Positions 47,427-59,300 of a stretch of 64,000 bases of DNA are shown in pieces. The notes below the pieces were generated by a model. The model was not told the DNA's origin and made no database searches. It saw nothing but the letters and a program-made list of their open reading frames with translations. The translations under genes were made by a program, and so were the position numbers. The DNA comes from Archivesica marissinica (Eukaryota > Mollusca > Bivalvia > Venerida > Vesicomyidae): NCBI GenBank assembly GCA_014843695.1, contig CM026390.1, positions 52,108,121-52,172,120 of the forward strand, given 5' to 3'. The first letter of the stretch is position 1. Each line of letters starts with the position of its first letter.

Positions 47427-50400
47427 TACATACATCTCTCCAAGTGCTATATCTATACATCTATACATCTCTCCAAGTGCTATATCTATACATCTATACA
47501 TCTCTCCAAGTGCTATATCTATACATCTATACATCTCTCCAAGTGCTATATCTATACATCTATACATCTCTCCAAGTGCTATATCTATGCATCTCTCCGA
47601 GTGCTATATCTATACATCTATACATCTCTCCAAGTGCTATATCTATACATCTATACATCTCTCCAAGTGCTATATCTATACATCTCTCCAAGTGCTATAT
47701 CTATACATCTATACATCTCTCCGAGTGCTATATCTATACATCTATACATCTCTCCAAGTGCTATATCTATACATCTATACATCTCTCCAAGTGCTATATC
47801 TATACATCTATACATCTCTCCAAGTGCTATATCTATACATCTATGCATCTCTCCAAGTGCTATATCTATACATCTATGCATCTCTCCAAGTGCTATATCT
47901 ATACATCTATACATCTCTCCGAGTGCTATATCTATACATCTATACATCTCTCCAAGTGCTATATCTATACATCTATACATCTCTCCAAGTGCTATATCTA
48001 TACATCTATGCATCTCTCCAAGTGCTATATCTATACATCTATACATCTCTCCAAGTGCTATATCTATACATCTATGCATCTCTCCAAGTGCTATATCTAT
48101 GCATCTCTCCGAGTGCTATATCTATACATCTATACATCTCTCCAAGTGCTATATCTATGCATCTCTCCGAGTGCTATATCTATACATCTCTCCGAGTGCT
48201 ATATCTATACATCTATACATCTCTCCAAGTGCTATATCTATACATCTCTCCAAGTGCTATATCTATACATCTATACATCTCTCCAAGTGCTATATCTATA
48301 CATCTATACATCTCTCCAAGTGCTATATCTATACATCTATGCATCTCTCCGAGTGCTATATCTATACATCTCTCCAAGTGCTATATCTATACATCTATAC
48401 ATCTCTCCAAGTGCTATATCTATACATCTATGCATCTCTCCGAGTGCTATATCTATACATCTCTCCAAGTGCTATATCTATACATCTATGCATCTCTCCG
48501 AGTGCTATATCTATACATCTCTCCAAGTGCTATATCTATACATCTATACATCTCTCCAAGTGCTATATCTATACATCTATGCATCTCTCCGAGTGCTATA
48601 TCTATGCATCTCTCCAAGTGCTATATCTATACATCTATACATCTCTCCAAGTGCTATATCTATACATCTATACATCTCTCCAAGTGCTATATCTATACAT
48701 CTATACATCTCTCCAAGTGCTATATCTATACATCTATGCATCTCTCCAAGTGCTATATCTATACATCTATGCATCTCTCCAAGTGCTATATCTATACATC
48801 TATACATCTCTCCAAGTGCTATATCTATGCATCTCTCCGAGTGCTATATCTATACATCTCTCCGAGTGCTATATCTATACATCTATACATCTCTCCAAGT
48901 GCTATATCTATACATCTCTCCAAGTGCTATATCTATACATCTATACATCTCTCCAAGTGCTATATCTATACACCTCTCCAAGTGCTATATCTATACATCT
49001 ATGCATCTCTCCGAGTGCTATATCTATACATCTCTCCAAGTGCTATATCTATACATCTATACATCTCTCCAAGTGCTATATCTATACATCTATGCATATC
49101 TCCAAGTGCTATATCTATACATCTATGCATCTCTCTGTGTGCTATATCTATACATCTATGCATCTCTCCGAGTGCTATATCTATACATCTATACATCTCT
49201 CCGAGTGCTATATCTATACATCTATACATCTCTCCGAGTGCTATATCTATACATCTATGCATCTCTCCAAGTGCTATATCTATGCATCTCTCCGAGTGCT
49301 ACATCTATGCATCTCTCCGAGTGCTATATCTATACATCTCTCCAAGTGCTATATCTATACATCTCTCCAAGTGCTATATCTATACATCTCTCCAAGTGCT
49401 ATATCTATACATCTCTCCGAGTGCTATATCTATACATCTATGCATCTCTCCGAGTGCTATATCTATACATCTCTCCAAGTGCTATATCTATACATCTCTC
49501 CAAGTGCTATATCTATACATCTATGCATCTCTCCGAGTGCTATATCTATACATCTCTCCAAGTGCTATATCTATACATCTCTCCAAGTGCTATATCTATA
49601 CATCTCTCCAAGTGCTATATCTATACATCTCTCCAAGTGCTATATCTATACATCTCTCCGAGTGCTATATCTATACATCTCTCCAAGTGCTATATCTATA
49701 CATCTCTCCAAGTGCTATATCTATACATCTCTCCAAGTGCTATATCTATACATCTATACATCTATGCATCTCTCAGAGTGCTATATCTATACATCTATGC
49801 ATCTCTCAGAGTGCTATATCTATACATCTATGCATCTCTCCGAGTGCTATATCTATACATCTATACATCTCTCAGAGTGCTATATCTATACATCTATACA
49901 TCTCTCTGAGTGCTATATATATACATCTATACATCTCTCAGAGTGCTATATCTATACATCTATACATCTCTCCGAGTGCTATATCTATACATCTATACAT
50001 CTCTCCGAGTGCTATATCTATACATCTATGCATCTCTCTGAGTGCTATATATATACATCTATACATCTCTCAGAGTGCTATATCTATACATCTATGCATC
50101 TCTCAGAGTGCTATATCTATACATCTATGCATCTCTCCGAGTGCTATATCTATACATCTATACATCTCTCAGAGTGCTATATCTATACATCTATACATCT
50201 CTCTGAGTGCTATATATATACATCTATACATCTCTCAGAGTGCTATATCTATACATCTATACATCTCTCCGAGTGCTATATCTATACATCTCTCCGAGTG
50301 CTATATCTATACATCTATGCATCTCTCAGAGTGCTATATCTATACATCTATACATCTCTCTGAGTGCTATATCTATACATCTATACATCTCTCAGAGTGC

Positions 50401-51670
50401 TATATCTATACATCTATACATCTCTCTGAGTGCTATATATATACATCTATACATCTCTCAGAATGCTATATCTATACATCTATACATCTCTCCGAGTGCT
50501 ATATCTATACATCTATACATCTCTCTGAGTGCTATATCTATACATCTATACATCTCTCTGAGTGCTATATCTATACATCTATACATCTCTCAGAGTGCTA
50601 TATCTATACATCTATACATCTCTCTGAGTGCTATATATATACATCTATACATCTCTCAGAGTGCTATATCTATACATCTATACATCTCTCCGAGTGCTAT
50701 ATCTATACATCTATACATCTCTCCGAGTGCTATATCTATACATCTATGCATCTCTCAGAGTGCTATATCTATACATCTATGCATCTCTCAGAGTGCTATA
50801 TCTATACATCTATACATCTCTCCGAGTGCTATATCTATACATCTATACATCTCTCCGAGTGCTATATCTATACATCTATACATCTCTCTGAGTGCTATAT
50901 CTATACATCTATACATCTCTCCGAGTGCTATATCTATACATCTCTCCAAGTGCTATATCTATACATCTCTCCGAGTGCTATATCTATACATCTCTCCAAG
51001 TGCTATATCTATACATCTCTCCAAGTGCTATATCTATACATCTCTCCAAGTGCTATATCTATACATCTCTCCAAGTGCTATATCTATACATCTCTCCAAG
51101 TGCTATATCTATACATCTCTCCGAGTGCTATATCTATACATCTCTCCGAGTGCTATATCTATACATCTCTCAGAGTGCTATATCTATACATCTATACATC
51201 TCTCCGAGTGCTATATCTATACATCTATACATCTCTCTGAGTGCTATATCTATACATCTATACATCTCTCTGAGTGCTATATCTATACATCTATACATCT
51301 CTCTGAGTGCTATATCTATACATCTATGCATCTCTCCGAGTGCTATATCTATACATCTATGCATCTCTCAGAGTGCTATATCTATACATCTATGCATCTC
51401 TCCGAGTGCTATATCTATACATCTATGCATCTCTCAGAGTGCTATATCTATACATCTATGCATCTCTCTGTGTGCTATATCTATACATCTATACATCTCT
51501 CCGAGTGCTATATCTATACATCTATACATCTCTCCGAGTGCTATATCTATACATCTATACATCTCTCTGAGTGCTATATATATACATCTATGCATCTCTC
51601 AGAGTGCTATATCTATACATCTATGCATCTCTTTGAGTGCTATATCTATACCTCTATGCATCTCTCCGAG
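47427..51670. repeat. 25/33-bp minisatellite (about 140 units)
   Basis: The 25-base core CATCTCTCCAAGTGCTATAT plus CTATA occurs with or without an extra CATCTATA octamer. Left of about 49750 most units read CCAAG or CCGAG; right of it CAGAG, CTGAG and CCGAG dominate, with a return of CCAAG at 50950-51110. No plus-strand frame contains a stop, giving frames up to 1217 codons; I do not regard them as genes. Confidence 0.97.
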
Positions 51671-52644
51671 ATAACGTGCAAGTATTTGATTATCTGGGAC
51701 TATTTACTACAGCGTACGGATGTACCCAACTGATTTCCTTGAGATGTAATAAGGCTCAAAGTATACAGGAAAACAGAAAAGTGTTTTATTCAAATTGATG
51801 GTTATTGTGGTAATGGGATCAAAATCGCAAATATACTGAACGTTCACTTTGAGAACTTTTCCATCTTCGTTACTCGTTTTGGAATATTGCTATTATTAAT
51901 TAGCAAAATTGCAAAACTTGTTTCATAAATATGCTATGAAATCACCACTAATGTAGATCCTATATATATAATGAGGATGGAACAGTTCTCAAGGCGAACT
52001 TTCAGTATATTTGTTGGGACACAGCTCATTTTAAAAGAAATACGGCTTGGAAGTTCTCACGTTCTCACTTTGAAGGTCCCGACATGTTTGTGCTTCTTCT
52101 ATCTACATGACTACAAATATGCAAACCAAAGTTCGATTTCAGTTGGATGAAAACTGTATGATGTATGCAACAAAAACAGAGTTTAGACAATTATTAATAT
52201 GTCTGAAAATTGACGTTATTAAAATTTTGCTAGCCCAATTCAAGCGTGAGCTCGTCAGTATTGATGCTTAGCTCAGCCAATTGGATTTATGGGATTTACG
52301 CGGCCTGTATGAAAATGATGAAATCGGATTGGTTGTTTGAGCTCGGCCTTTATGAAATTGCCTGACGAAATTCTTTTTGCAGACACCATCTTTGAAACAT
52401 ACTCGTTCATGCTTGCCAAATTCTTAAAAAAAATAGGTCTTAAATCGATCTTTATTTGTTCACAGCTCTTTCAAATTCATTAAGTTTTAGTTGTGACAAG
52501 TCTAACAATTACAAGTCCCACAGCTCAACACATCTCATGTCAATATGTAGTGCAAACTGTTGGTTGAAGAAATTTGGTAGACACTAAGCAGAAAGTAGTT
52601 CTACATTTACAAAATGAATAGCAGATAGTGGTGAACGTTCTTAC
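51671..52644. other. Intron 1 start, unique, with a long inverted repeat
   Basis: About 970 bases directly downstream of exon 1 in gene direction. Arms at 51829-51865 and 51976-52012 pair over 37 bases with few mismatches (ATATACTGAACGTTCACTTT against GGCGAACTTTCAGTATAT). No coding feature is seen. Confidence 0.55.
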
Positions 52645-52744
52645 CTGTAAATATCTCTATAGGGCTGGTCTGTTGACTACCAGGCGTAGTAGCACCGTTA
52701 GAACAAAGATTCCCATCCACACAGTTTGGAATACAAAACTTCAT
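52645..52744 (-). CDS. Exon 1: start codon and N-terminal leader of the SH3 gene
   Basis: This exon supplies residues 1-33 plus the first base of codon 34. The frame starts MKFCIPNCVDGN and ends PIEIFT; four Cys lie in the first 14 residues and Thr/Ser/Gln are common after that. An in-frame TAA lies 18 bases upstream of the ATG and position -3 is A, so this ATG is the likely start. The donor reads ACAG|GTAAGA, close to consensus. No convincing pyrimidine tract plus AG lies just upstream, which argues for a first exon rather than an internal one. No signal peptide or membrane segment is visible. The exon is too short to score alone; the support is its exact phase match to exon 2, about 16 kb away. 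Confidence 0.75.
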
Positions 52745-53030
52745 ACTTCCTAGTTTTGCCTTAAACTCTCAGTTCCAATTAACAAACAATTACATTTTCC
52801 AAACTTCTCACAATTTCAAATGTTCACTATAAGAGTTCAGAAATAATCTTGTAGATGTTATATCAGGTACAACCGGGTATTTTCAAGGATCTCTAGGGAT
52901 CTCCAGGTATTCACGGGTATTTTCAAGGATCTCTAGGGATCTCCAGGTATTCCCGGGTATTTTCAAGGATCTCTAGGGATCTCCAGGTATCGGCAGGTAC
53001 AATAACTATATATATAGTACAAATATTTCA
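52745..53030 (-). promoter_or_regulatory. Putative 5' UTR and promoter side of the SH3 gene
   Basis: Sequence upstream of the ATG on the minus strand. It contains three 40-bp direct repeats (52875-52990) and, just beyond, a CTATATATATAG stretch at 53006-53017 that could act as a TATA element. If it does, transcription would begin near 52980 and the repeats would sit in the 5' UTR. There is no transcript evidence, and a further noncoding exon upstream is equally possible. Confidence 0.3.
52875..52990. repeat. 40-bp tandem repeat, 3 copies, upstream of exon 1
   Basis: Three near-identical 40-bp units built on TATTTTCAAGGATCTCTAGG followed by GATCTCCAGG. The copies differ mainly at one base near the end (TTCACGGG or TTCCCGGG). 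The array lies about 130-245 bases 5' of the start codon. Confidence 0.9.
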
Positions 53031-53559
53031 AGTTGATGTTTAAGAAATAATATTTGTCTTTCAACTATTTATGAGTGAATAAAACATGGTTTGGAGTTCC
53101 AACGCATAGAAATTAACCTATAAACAGTTAATTCCGGAGCCCAGAAAGACAAACCATGCTTTATTTATATGGTATTTAGCGATTTTCATAACACAGTTAA
53201 TGGTTCTGCTAAGAATTCTCATTTACCACAGCACCCTCTTTCAGGTAATGAATGTGTTTTTATATGATGGCATTGAAGATTATGACAGATACAAGCTTCT
53301 CCATAATATAATATTGATATTAAACTAAATCACTGCAAACATGAATATTGATTGTACCGTTCAGTGGGTTCACAAACAGATAAGATATTTGATGATGATA
53401 GAAAATACCCTGCTTGTTTATCCTGCCATATATTATCCTACATCATTCATACTACGGAAAACAACACACAAGGGATATCCTCCTCTTTTTAATTGATAAA
53501 ATTCAATAGTACTTGCAACTTTAATCGCTCGATTAATTAATGTAAAAGGTAATTTATTA
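53031..53559. other. Unique sequence upstream of the SH3 gene
   Basis: AT-rich DNA beyond the putative promoter. No gene or element is seen. Confidence 0.4.
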
Positions 53560-54125
53560 TTCATAGTTGATTAATGTAACAGTAAATTATTACCGGATAT
53601 TCGCTATTGATTAATGTTAAAAGTAATTAATTATTGGTAATTTATTATTGGTAATTGATTAATGCCAACAGTATTTTATTAATTGGTAATTGATTAATTA
53701 ATGTAAAAAGTAATCCATTATTGGTAACAACAAATTTAGTATTGGTAATTTAGTAATGTAAAAAGTAATTTATTATTGGCAATTGATTATTGCAAAAAGT
53801 AATTTATTATTGGCAATTGATTATTGCAAAAAGTAATTTATTATTGGCAATTGATTATTGCAAAAAGTAATTTATTATTGGCAATTGATTATTGCAAAAA
53901 GTAATTTATTATTGGTAATTGATTAATGTAAAAAAAACAAACAAGAAATTTATCGTTGGTAATTGATTAAATGTAAACATTAATTCATTATTGGTAACTT
54001 AGCAATGTAAAAAGTAATTAAAATTATTGGCAATTGATTATTGCAAAAAGTAACTTATTATTGGTAATTGATTAATGCAAAAAGGAATTTATCATCGGTA
54101 ATTGATTATTGCAAAAAATGTATTT
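53560..54125. repeat. 34-bp AT-rich minisatellite C (about 15 units)
   Basis: The unit is TAATTTATTATTGGCAATTG plus ATTATTGCAAAAAG. The central four or five units are identical, and both edges are diverged. Confidence 0.94.
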
Positions 54126-55178
54126 ATTTTTGATAACTGATTTAACGCAACTGGCAACACCTGTTATATATGTTTATGCAGTAGCTCCTCCCACTTCCTT
54201 GCTGTCAATGACAATGACAAATGACTGCTGCATTAAACACTTTAAACACTTCGGTTTTTAATTTGCCCAAAACCAAACAATCTATATTCAGAAGAATAAC
54301 AATGTTCTACCTTTGAATGTGTGTCCTCTAAAGATCAGTGAAATCTTATATAATCAAATCTATATAGATGTCAATATGAATACACAGTACAAGAATTCAA
54401 AGAGTTTGTGTTAACATTCTCTATTTAAATTCAATCCAGCTGCAACAACTTAAAACATCCAAACGTGCATACATTCAAAGTTCAGATTTTGTAATTTCCA
54501 AAAACACTGCACATACGTACAACGGAGGTAGGTATTATCGTAACGAAACAGTATGTTGCACGAAATGCACGAGATATTTGTTCCGTTTTTACTTCCTTCA
54601 AAGTAAATAAAGTTTATAAAACAGTATTGCAAATGAACGTGATGATATGGGGATTACGATATGGTTTTGCCAAGTCCGACTGAGAATTCCAATAGTTCTG
54701 TCCTTTATTTCTGCTATTGATGCTACCAACAATTACTCACATTTCATTCAATACACTACATTTCCAACATTTAAGACCAGATATAAATCATCTTCAAGAA
54801 AATGATATTGTGAATCATCTAAATGCGTTTTTTAGGTACAGAAAATGATCATTTGACGCTCTCATCAAAAATCAATATTTAAATCATCAGATGGTTCTTG
54901 TAAAGCATGGAACAGAGCCATCTCCTATTTCTGTATGAATGACACAGAGTAAAACTTTCTTCTTCAGATCAACTAGGTGAAGATTCAGATCCCAATGGTG
55001 TTGATTTTCTTGAAATATTTATTCCATTACGGAGATGCCGATTATAAACAGGATACTGTGCACCAGGGAACTGAGTATTTCATCATTTTATTATGTTTCC
55101 TGTAATATAACCAAGGAAAGTTGGCCATACTGTCATGTGTCCAGTACATGACCTTGCATTAATTGTTCTACAGTGCAA
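54126..55178. other. Unique sequence
   Basis: About 1 kb, AT-rich, with only short frames and no recognised motif. Confidence 0.4.
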
Positions 55179-55191
55179 TCTAATGCTTCCA

Positions 55192-55479
55192 CAGACGGAT
55201 CTGTAGTCCAGTGGTAACACGCTGGACTGGTAATCCAGTATCGCAGGTTCGATCCCCCGTCTGACCCTAATAAAATTAACAGTCTTTCAGATGGGACATT
55301 AAACTGAGGTCTCGTGTCGGTGCTTTACACCGTGCACGTAATAGAACCAGAGGAGACTCTGGAATGGGTCTCTGTCTGTATCATTGCACTATCCTCCAAA
55401 ATCTAAAATGATTAATCTCTTCAGGAGGCGTCGCTCATATGGGCAACCGGTAGCGACGATAAATAAACGTAAAACACAC
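55192..55479 (+). mobile_element. SINE family 2, intact with target duplication
   Basis: Complete head GACGGATCTGTAGTCCAGTG, B box GGTTCGATCCCCCGTC, body and ACGATAAATAAACGTAAAAC tail. The flanks TCTAATGCTTCCA (55179-55191) and TCTAAGGCTTCCA (55480-55492) are a 13-base target duplication with one mismatch, so the borders are firm. Confidence 0.92.
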
Positions 55480-55492
55480 TCTAAGGCTTCCA

Positions 55493-55810
55493 TATCATAT
55501 CCATATAATTGCTTAGTTTATCCAGTGCATTATACGCTTTAACAGTCTTCATAATTATATATATCTCATCGACAGGAGTGCCTCCAGGAAACATACAGTC
55601 ACACACAGATTGACCTCTGAAATAACTTCACATGTATTACTCTAGTAGTGTATTTTTCGATTAATCTACAATTTCAAGGGCAATTAACTTTAATCATTAA
55701 ATTAAAACCTGGTCTTACACTATAAACTGAAACATTCTAAATGTTTAAAAAAAACACTCTTTTTATTGATTTGCTGCAATCCTGGAATGCATCCAATTCT
55801 GTTTCATTCG
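55493..55810. other. Unique sequence
   Basis: About 320 bases. No feature is seen. Confidence 0.4.
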
Positions 55811-56045
55811 TTAACCCGTAACTTGCCAAATAAATTGGTTACAATGTGCAAACAACATAGATCCAGATCAGCTGCGGCGTAACGCCAAGGCTGATCAGGA
55901 TCTATGCTGTCTGCTATTCAGCCAAGTGCTTTAGCTCCACTATCCGAATAGCAAACAGCATAGAGCCTGATAAGATAGCCATCTGATTTAGCTCTATGCC
56001 ATTTGCAAAAGCGACGTTTGTTGTGATTGGCAGGTTACGGGTTAA
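55811..56045. mobile_element. TTAA MITE family 3 (two internal hairpins)
   Basis: Termini TTAACCCGTAACTTGCCAA and TTGGCAGGTTACGGGTTAA pair over 19 bases with one mismatch. The two hairpins inside (GCAAACAACATAGATCC...GGATCTATGCTGTCTGC and GCAAACAGCATAGAGCC...GCTCTATGCCATTTGC) are those of family 2 in the opposite order. Confidence 0.87.
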
Positions 56046-56369
56046 GTATTCCATGAGAATTTAAAACATATATTTTTTAATCCAGAATCTAGTAACCTAA
56101 AACTGAGAATGTATTTGTTTCTATTCACATGTTTTCCATCAAACTTCTCTACACAGAGAGCTACAATGTATGCAAGAAAAACCTATGTAATAACTACTCA
56201 TTAACCAATAACAATGAACTGTCAGTGTATCTGTATCACTGCCAAATCATCATCTAACATCATATACCATTACAATTACCCTGCACGTTCACTACAGTGG
56301 CTTCACAAAACACAAACTGCACATTCAATACAGTGGCTTCACAAAACACAAACTGCACATATCTAGACA
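56046..56369. other. Unique sequence with a 36-bp duplication
   Basis: Two copies of TACAGTGGCTTCACAAAACA lie at about 56293 and 56329. Otherwise it is unique. Confidence 0.6.
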
Positions 56370-59300
56370 AATGCTGATGCTCAATGGAGTAAATATCTAG
56401 ACAAATGCTGATGCTCAATGGAGTAAATATCTAGACAAATGCTGATGCTTAATGTAGAAAATATCTAGACAAAAGCTTGATGTCAACTGAGAAAATATCT
56501 AGACAAAAGCTTAATGTCAATAGAGAAAATATCTAGACAAAAGCTTGATGTCAACTGAGAAAATATCTAGACAAAAGCTTAATGTCAATAGAGAAAATAT
56601 CTAGACAAATGCTGATGCTGAGTAGATCTTAAAGCAAATATCTAGACAAATGCTGATGCTGAGTAGATCTTAAAGCAAATATCTAGACAAATGCTGATGC
56701 TGAGTAGATCTTAAAGCAAATATCTAGACAAATGTTGATGCTGAGTAGATCTTAAAGCAAATATCTAGACAAATGTTGATGCTGAGTAGATCTTAAAGCA
56801 AATATCTAGACAAATGCTGATGCGGAGTAGATCTTAAAACAAATATCTAGACAAATGCTGATGCTGAGTAGATCTTAAAACAAATATCTAGACAAATGAT
56901 GATGCTCAACAGAGAATATATCTAGACAAATGCTGATGCTGAGTAGATCTTAAAGCAAATATCTAGACAAATGCTGATGCTCAATGGTGAAACTATCTCG
57001 ACAAATACTGATGCTCAATGGTGAAAATATCTAGACAAATGTTGATGCTCAATGGTGAAAATATCTAGACAAATGTTGATGTTCAATGGTGAAAATATCT
57101 AGACAAATGCTGATGCTCAATGGTGAAAATATCTAGACAAATGCTAATGCTCAATGGTGAAAATATCTAGACAACTGTTGATGCTTAATGGAAACAATAT
57201 CTAGACAAATGCTGATGCTCAATGGAGAAAATATCTAGACAAATGCTGATACTCAATGTAGAAAATATCTAGACAAATGTTGATGCTCAATGGAGAAAAT
57301 ATCAAGACAAATGCTGATACTCAATGGAGACAATATCTAGACAAATGCTGATGGATGCTCAATGTAGAAAATATCTAGACAAATGCTGATGCTCAATTGA
57401 GACAATATCTAGACAAATGCTGATACTTAATGTAGAAAATATCTAGACAAATGCTGATGCTCACTGGAGAAAATATCTAGACAAATGCTGATGCTCACTG
57501 GAGAAAATATCTAGACAAATGCTGATGCTCACTGGAGAAAATATCAAGACAAATGCTGATACTCAATGGATACAATATCTAGACAAATGCTGATGGATGC
57601 TCAATGTAGAAAATATCTAGACAAATGCTGATGCTCAATTGAGCCAATATCTAGACAAATGCTGATACTTAATGTAGAAAATATCTAGACAAATGCTGAT
57701 GCTCACTGGAGAAAATATCTAGACAAATGCTGATGCTCACTGGAGAAAATTTCTAGACAAATGCTGATGCTCAATGGAGACAATATCTAGACAAATGCTG
57801 ATGCTCACTGGTGACTCTATCTAGACAAATGCTGATGCTCAATGGTGAAAATATATAGACAAATGTTGATGCTCAATGGAGAATATATCTAGTCAAATGC
57901 TGATGCTCAATGGTGAAAATATCTAGACAAATGTTGATGCTCAATGGTGAAAATATCTAGACAAATGTTGATGCTCAATGGTGAAAATATCTAGACAAAT
58001 GCTGATGCTCAATGGTGAAAATATCTAGACAAATGCTAATGCTCAATGGAGAAAATATCTAGACAAATGCTGATGCTCAATTGAGACAATATCTAGACAA
58101 ATGCTGATGCTTAATGTAGAAAATATCTAGACAAATGCTGATGCTCAATGGAGAAAATATCTAGACAAATGCTGATGCTCAATGGTGAAAATATCTAGAC
58201 AAATGTTGATGCTCAATGGAGACAATATCTAGACAAATGCTGATGCTCAATGTAGAAAATATCTAGACAAATGCTGATGCTCAATGGAGAAAATATCTAG
58301 ACAAATGCTGATACTTAATGTAGAAAATATCTAGACAAATGCTGATGCTCAATGGAGAAAATATCTAGACAAATGCTGATACTCAATGGAGACAATATCT
58401 AGACAAATGCTGATGGATGCTCAATGTAGAAAATATCTAGACAAATGCTGATGCTCAATGGAGAAAATATCTAGACAAATGTTGATGCTCACTGGAGAAA
58501 ATATCAAGACAAATGCTGATACTCAATGGAGACAATATCTAGACAAATGCTGATGGATGCTCATTGTAGAAAATATCTAGACAAATGCTGATGCTCAATT
58601 GAGACAATATCTAGACAAATGCTGATACTTAATGTAGAAAATATCTAGACAAATGCTGATGCTCACTGGAGACAATATCTAGACAAATGCTGATACTTAA
58701 TGTAGAAAATATCTAGACAAATGCTGATGCTCACTGGAGAAAATATCTAGACAAATGCTGATGCTCACTGGAGAAAATTTCTAGACAAATGCTGATGCTC
58801 AATGGAGACAATATCTAGACAAATGCTCAATGGTGAAACTATCTAGACAAATGCTGATGCTCAATGGTGAAAATATATAGACAAATGTTGATGCTCAATG
58901 GAGAATATATCTAGTCAAATGTTGATGCTCAATGGTGAAAATATCTAGACAAATGTTGATGCTCACTGGTGACTCTATCTAGACAAATGCTGATGCTCAA
59001 TGGTGAAAATATCTAGACAAATGCTAATGCTCAATGGTGAAAATATCTAGACAACTGTTGATGCTTAATGGAAACAATATCTAGACAAATGCTGATGCTC
59101 AATGTAGAAAATATCTAGACAAATGTTGATGCTCAATGGAGAAAATATCAAAACAAATGCTGATACTCAATGGAGACAATATCTAGACAAATGCTGATGG
59201 ATGCTCAATGTAGAAAATATCTAGACAAATGCTGATGCTCAATTGAGAAAATATCTAGACAAATGCTGATACTTAATGTAGAAAATATCTAGACAAATGT

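Larger units (their letters stand above)
12360..52744 (-). other. Split gene with atypical SH3 domain (5 exons seen, 3' end outside window)
   Basis: Five coding exons on the minus strand join without frame conflict: 52744-52645, 36316-36222, 18197-18086, 14158-13940 and 12431-12360. Each internal exon is bounded by AG and GT, and the phases (1, 0, 1, 1, 1) match at every junction. The product is 199 codons so far, open at the C-terminus. Order: short Cys/Ser/Thr-rich leader (1-39), SH3 domain (about 40-100), Ser/Pro-rich linker (103-199). Introns are about 16.3, 18.0, 3.9 and 1.5 kb and are mostly minisatellites. By eye the SH3 resembles Caskin SH3 domains, in a cytoplasmic scaffold family with ankyrin repeats, SH3 and SAM domains. 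No ankyrin repeats are seen here, so this may be an N-terminally short isoform or another SH3 adaptor. The exon structure is seen; the family name is inference. Confidence 0.87.

Noticed and set aside
47394..51733. Plus-strand frames of 1217, 989, 821 and 508 codons
   Set aside because: All lie in the 25/33-bp array and read the same repeat in different phases. They carry no domain and no non-repeat body, and their length follows from a stop-free unit.
55193..55265. Functional tRNA-Thr gene
   Set aside because: The cloverleaf-like head with a GGT anticodon is convincing, but a 13-bp target duplication encloses it together with a SINE body and tail.
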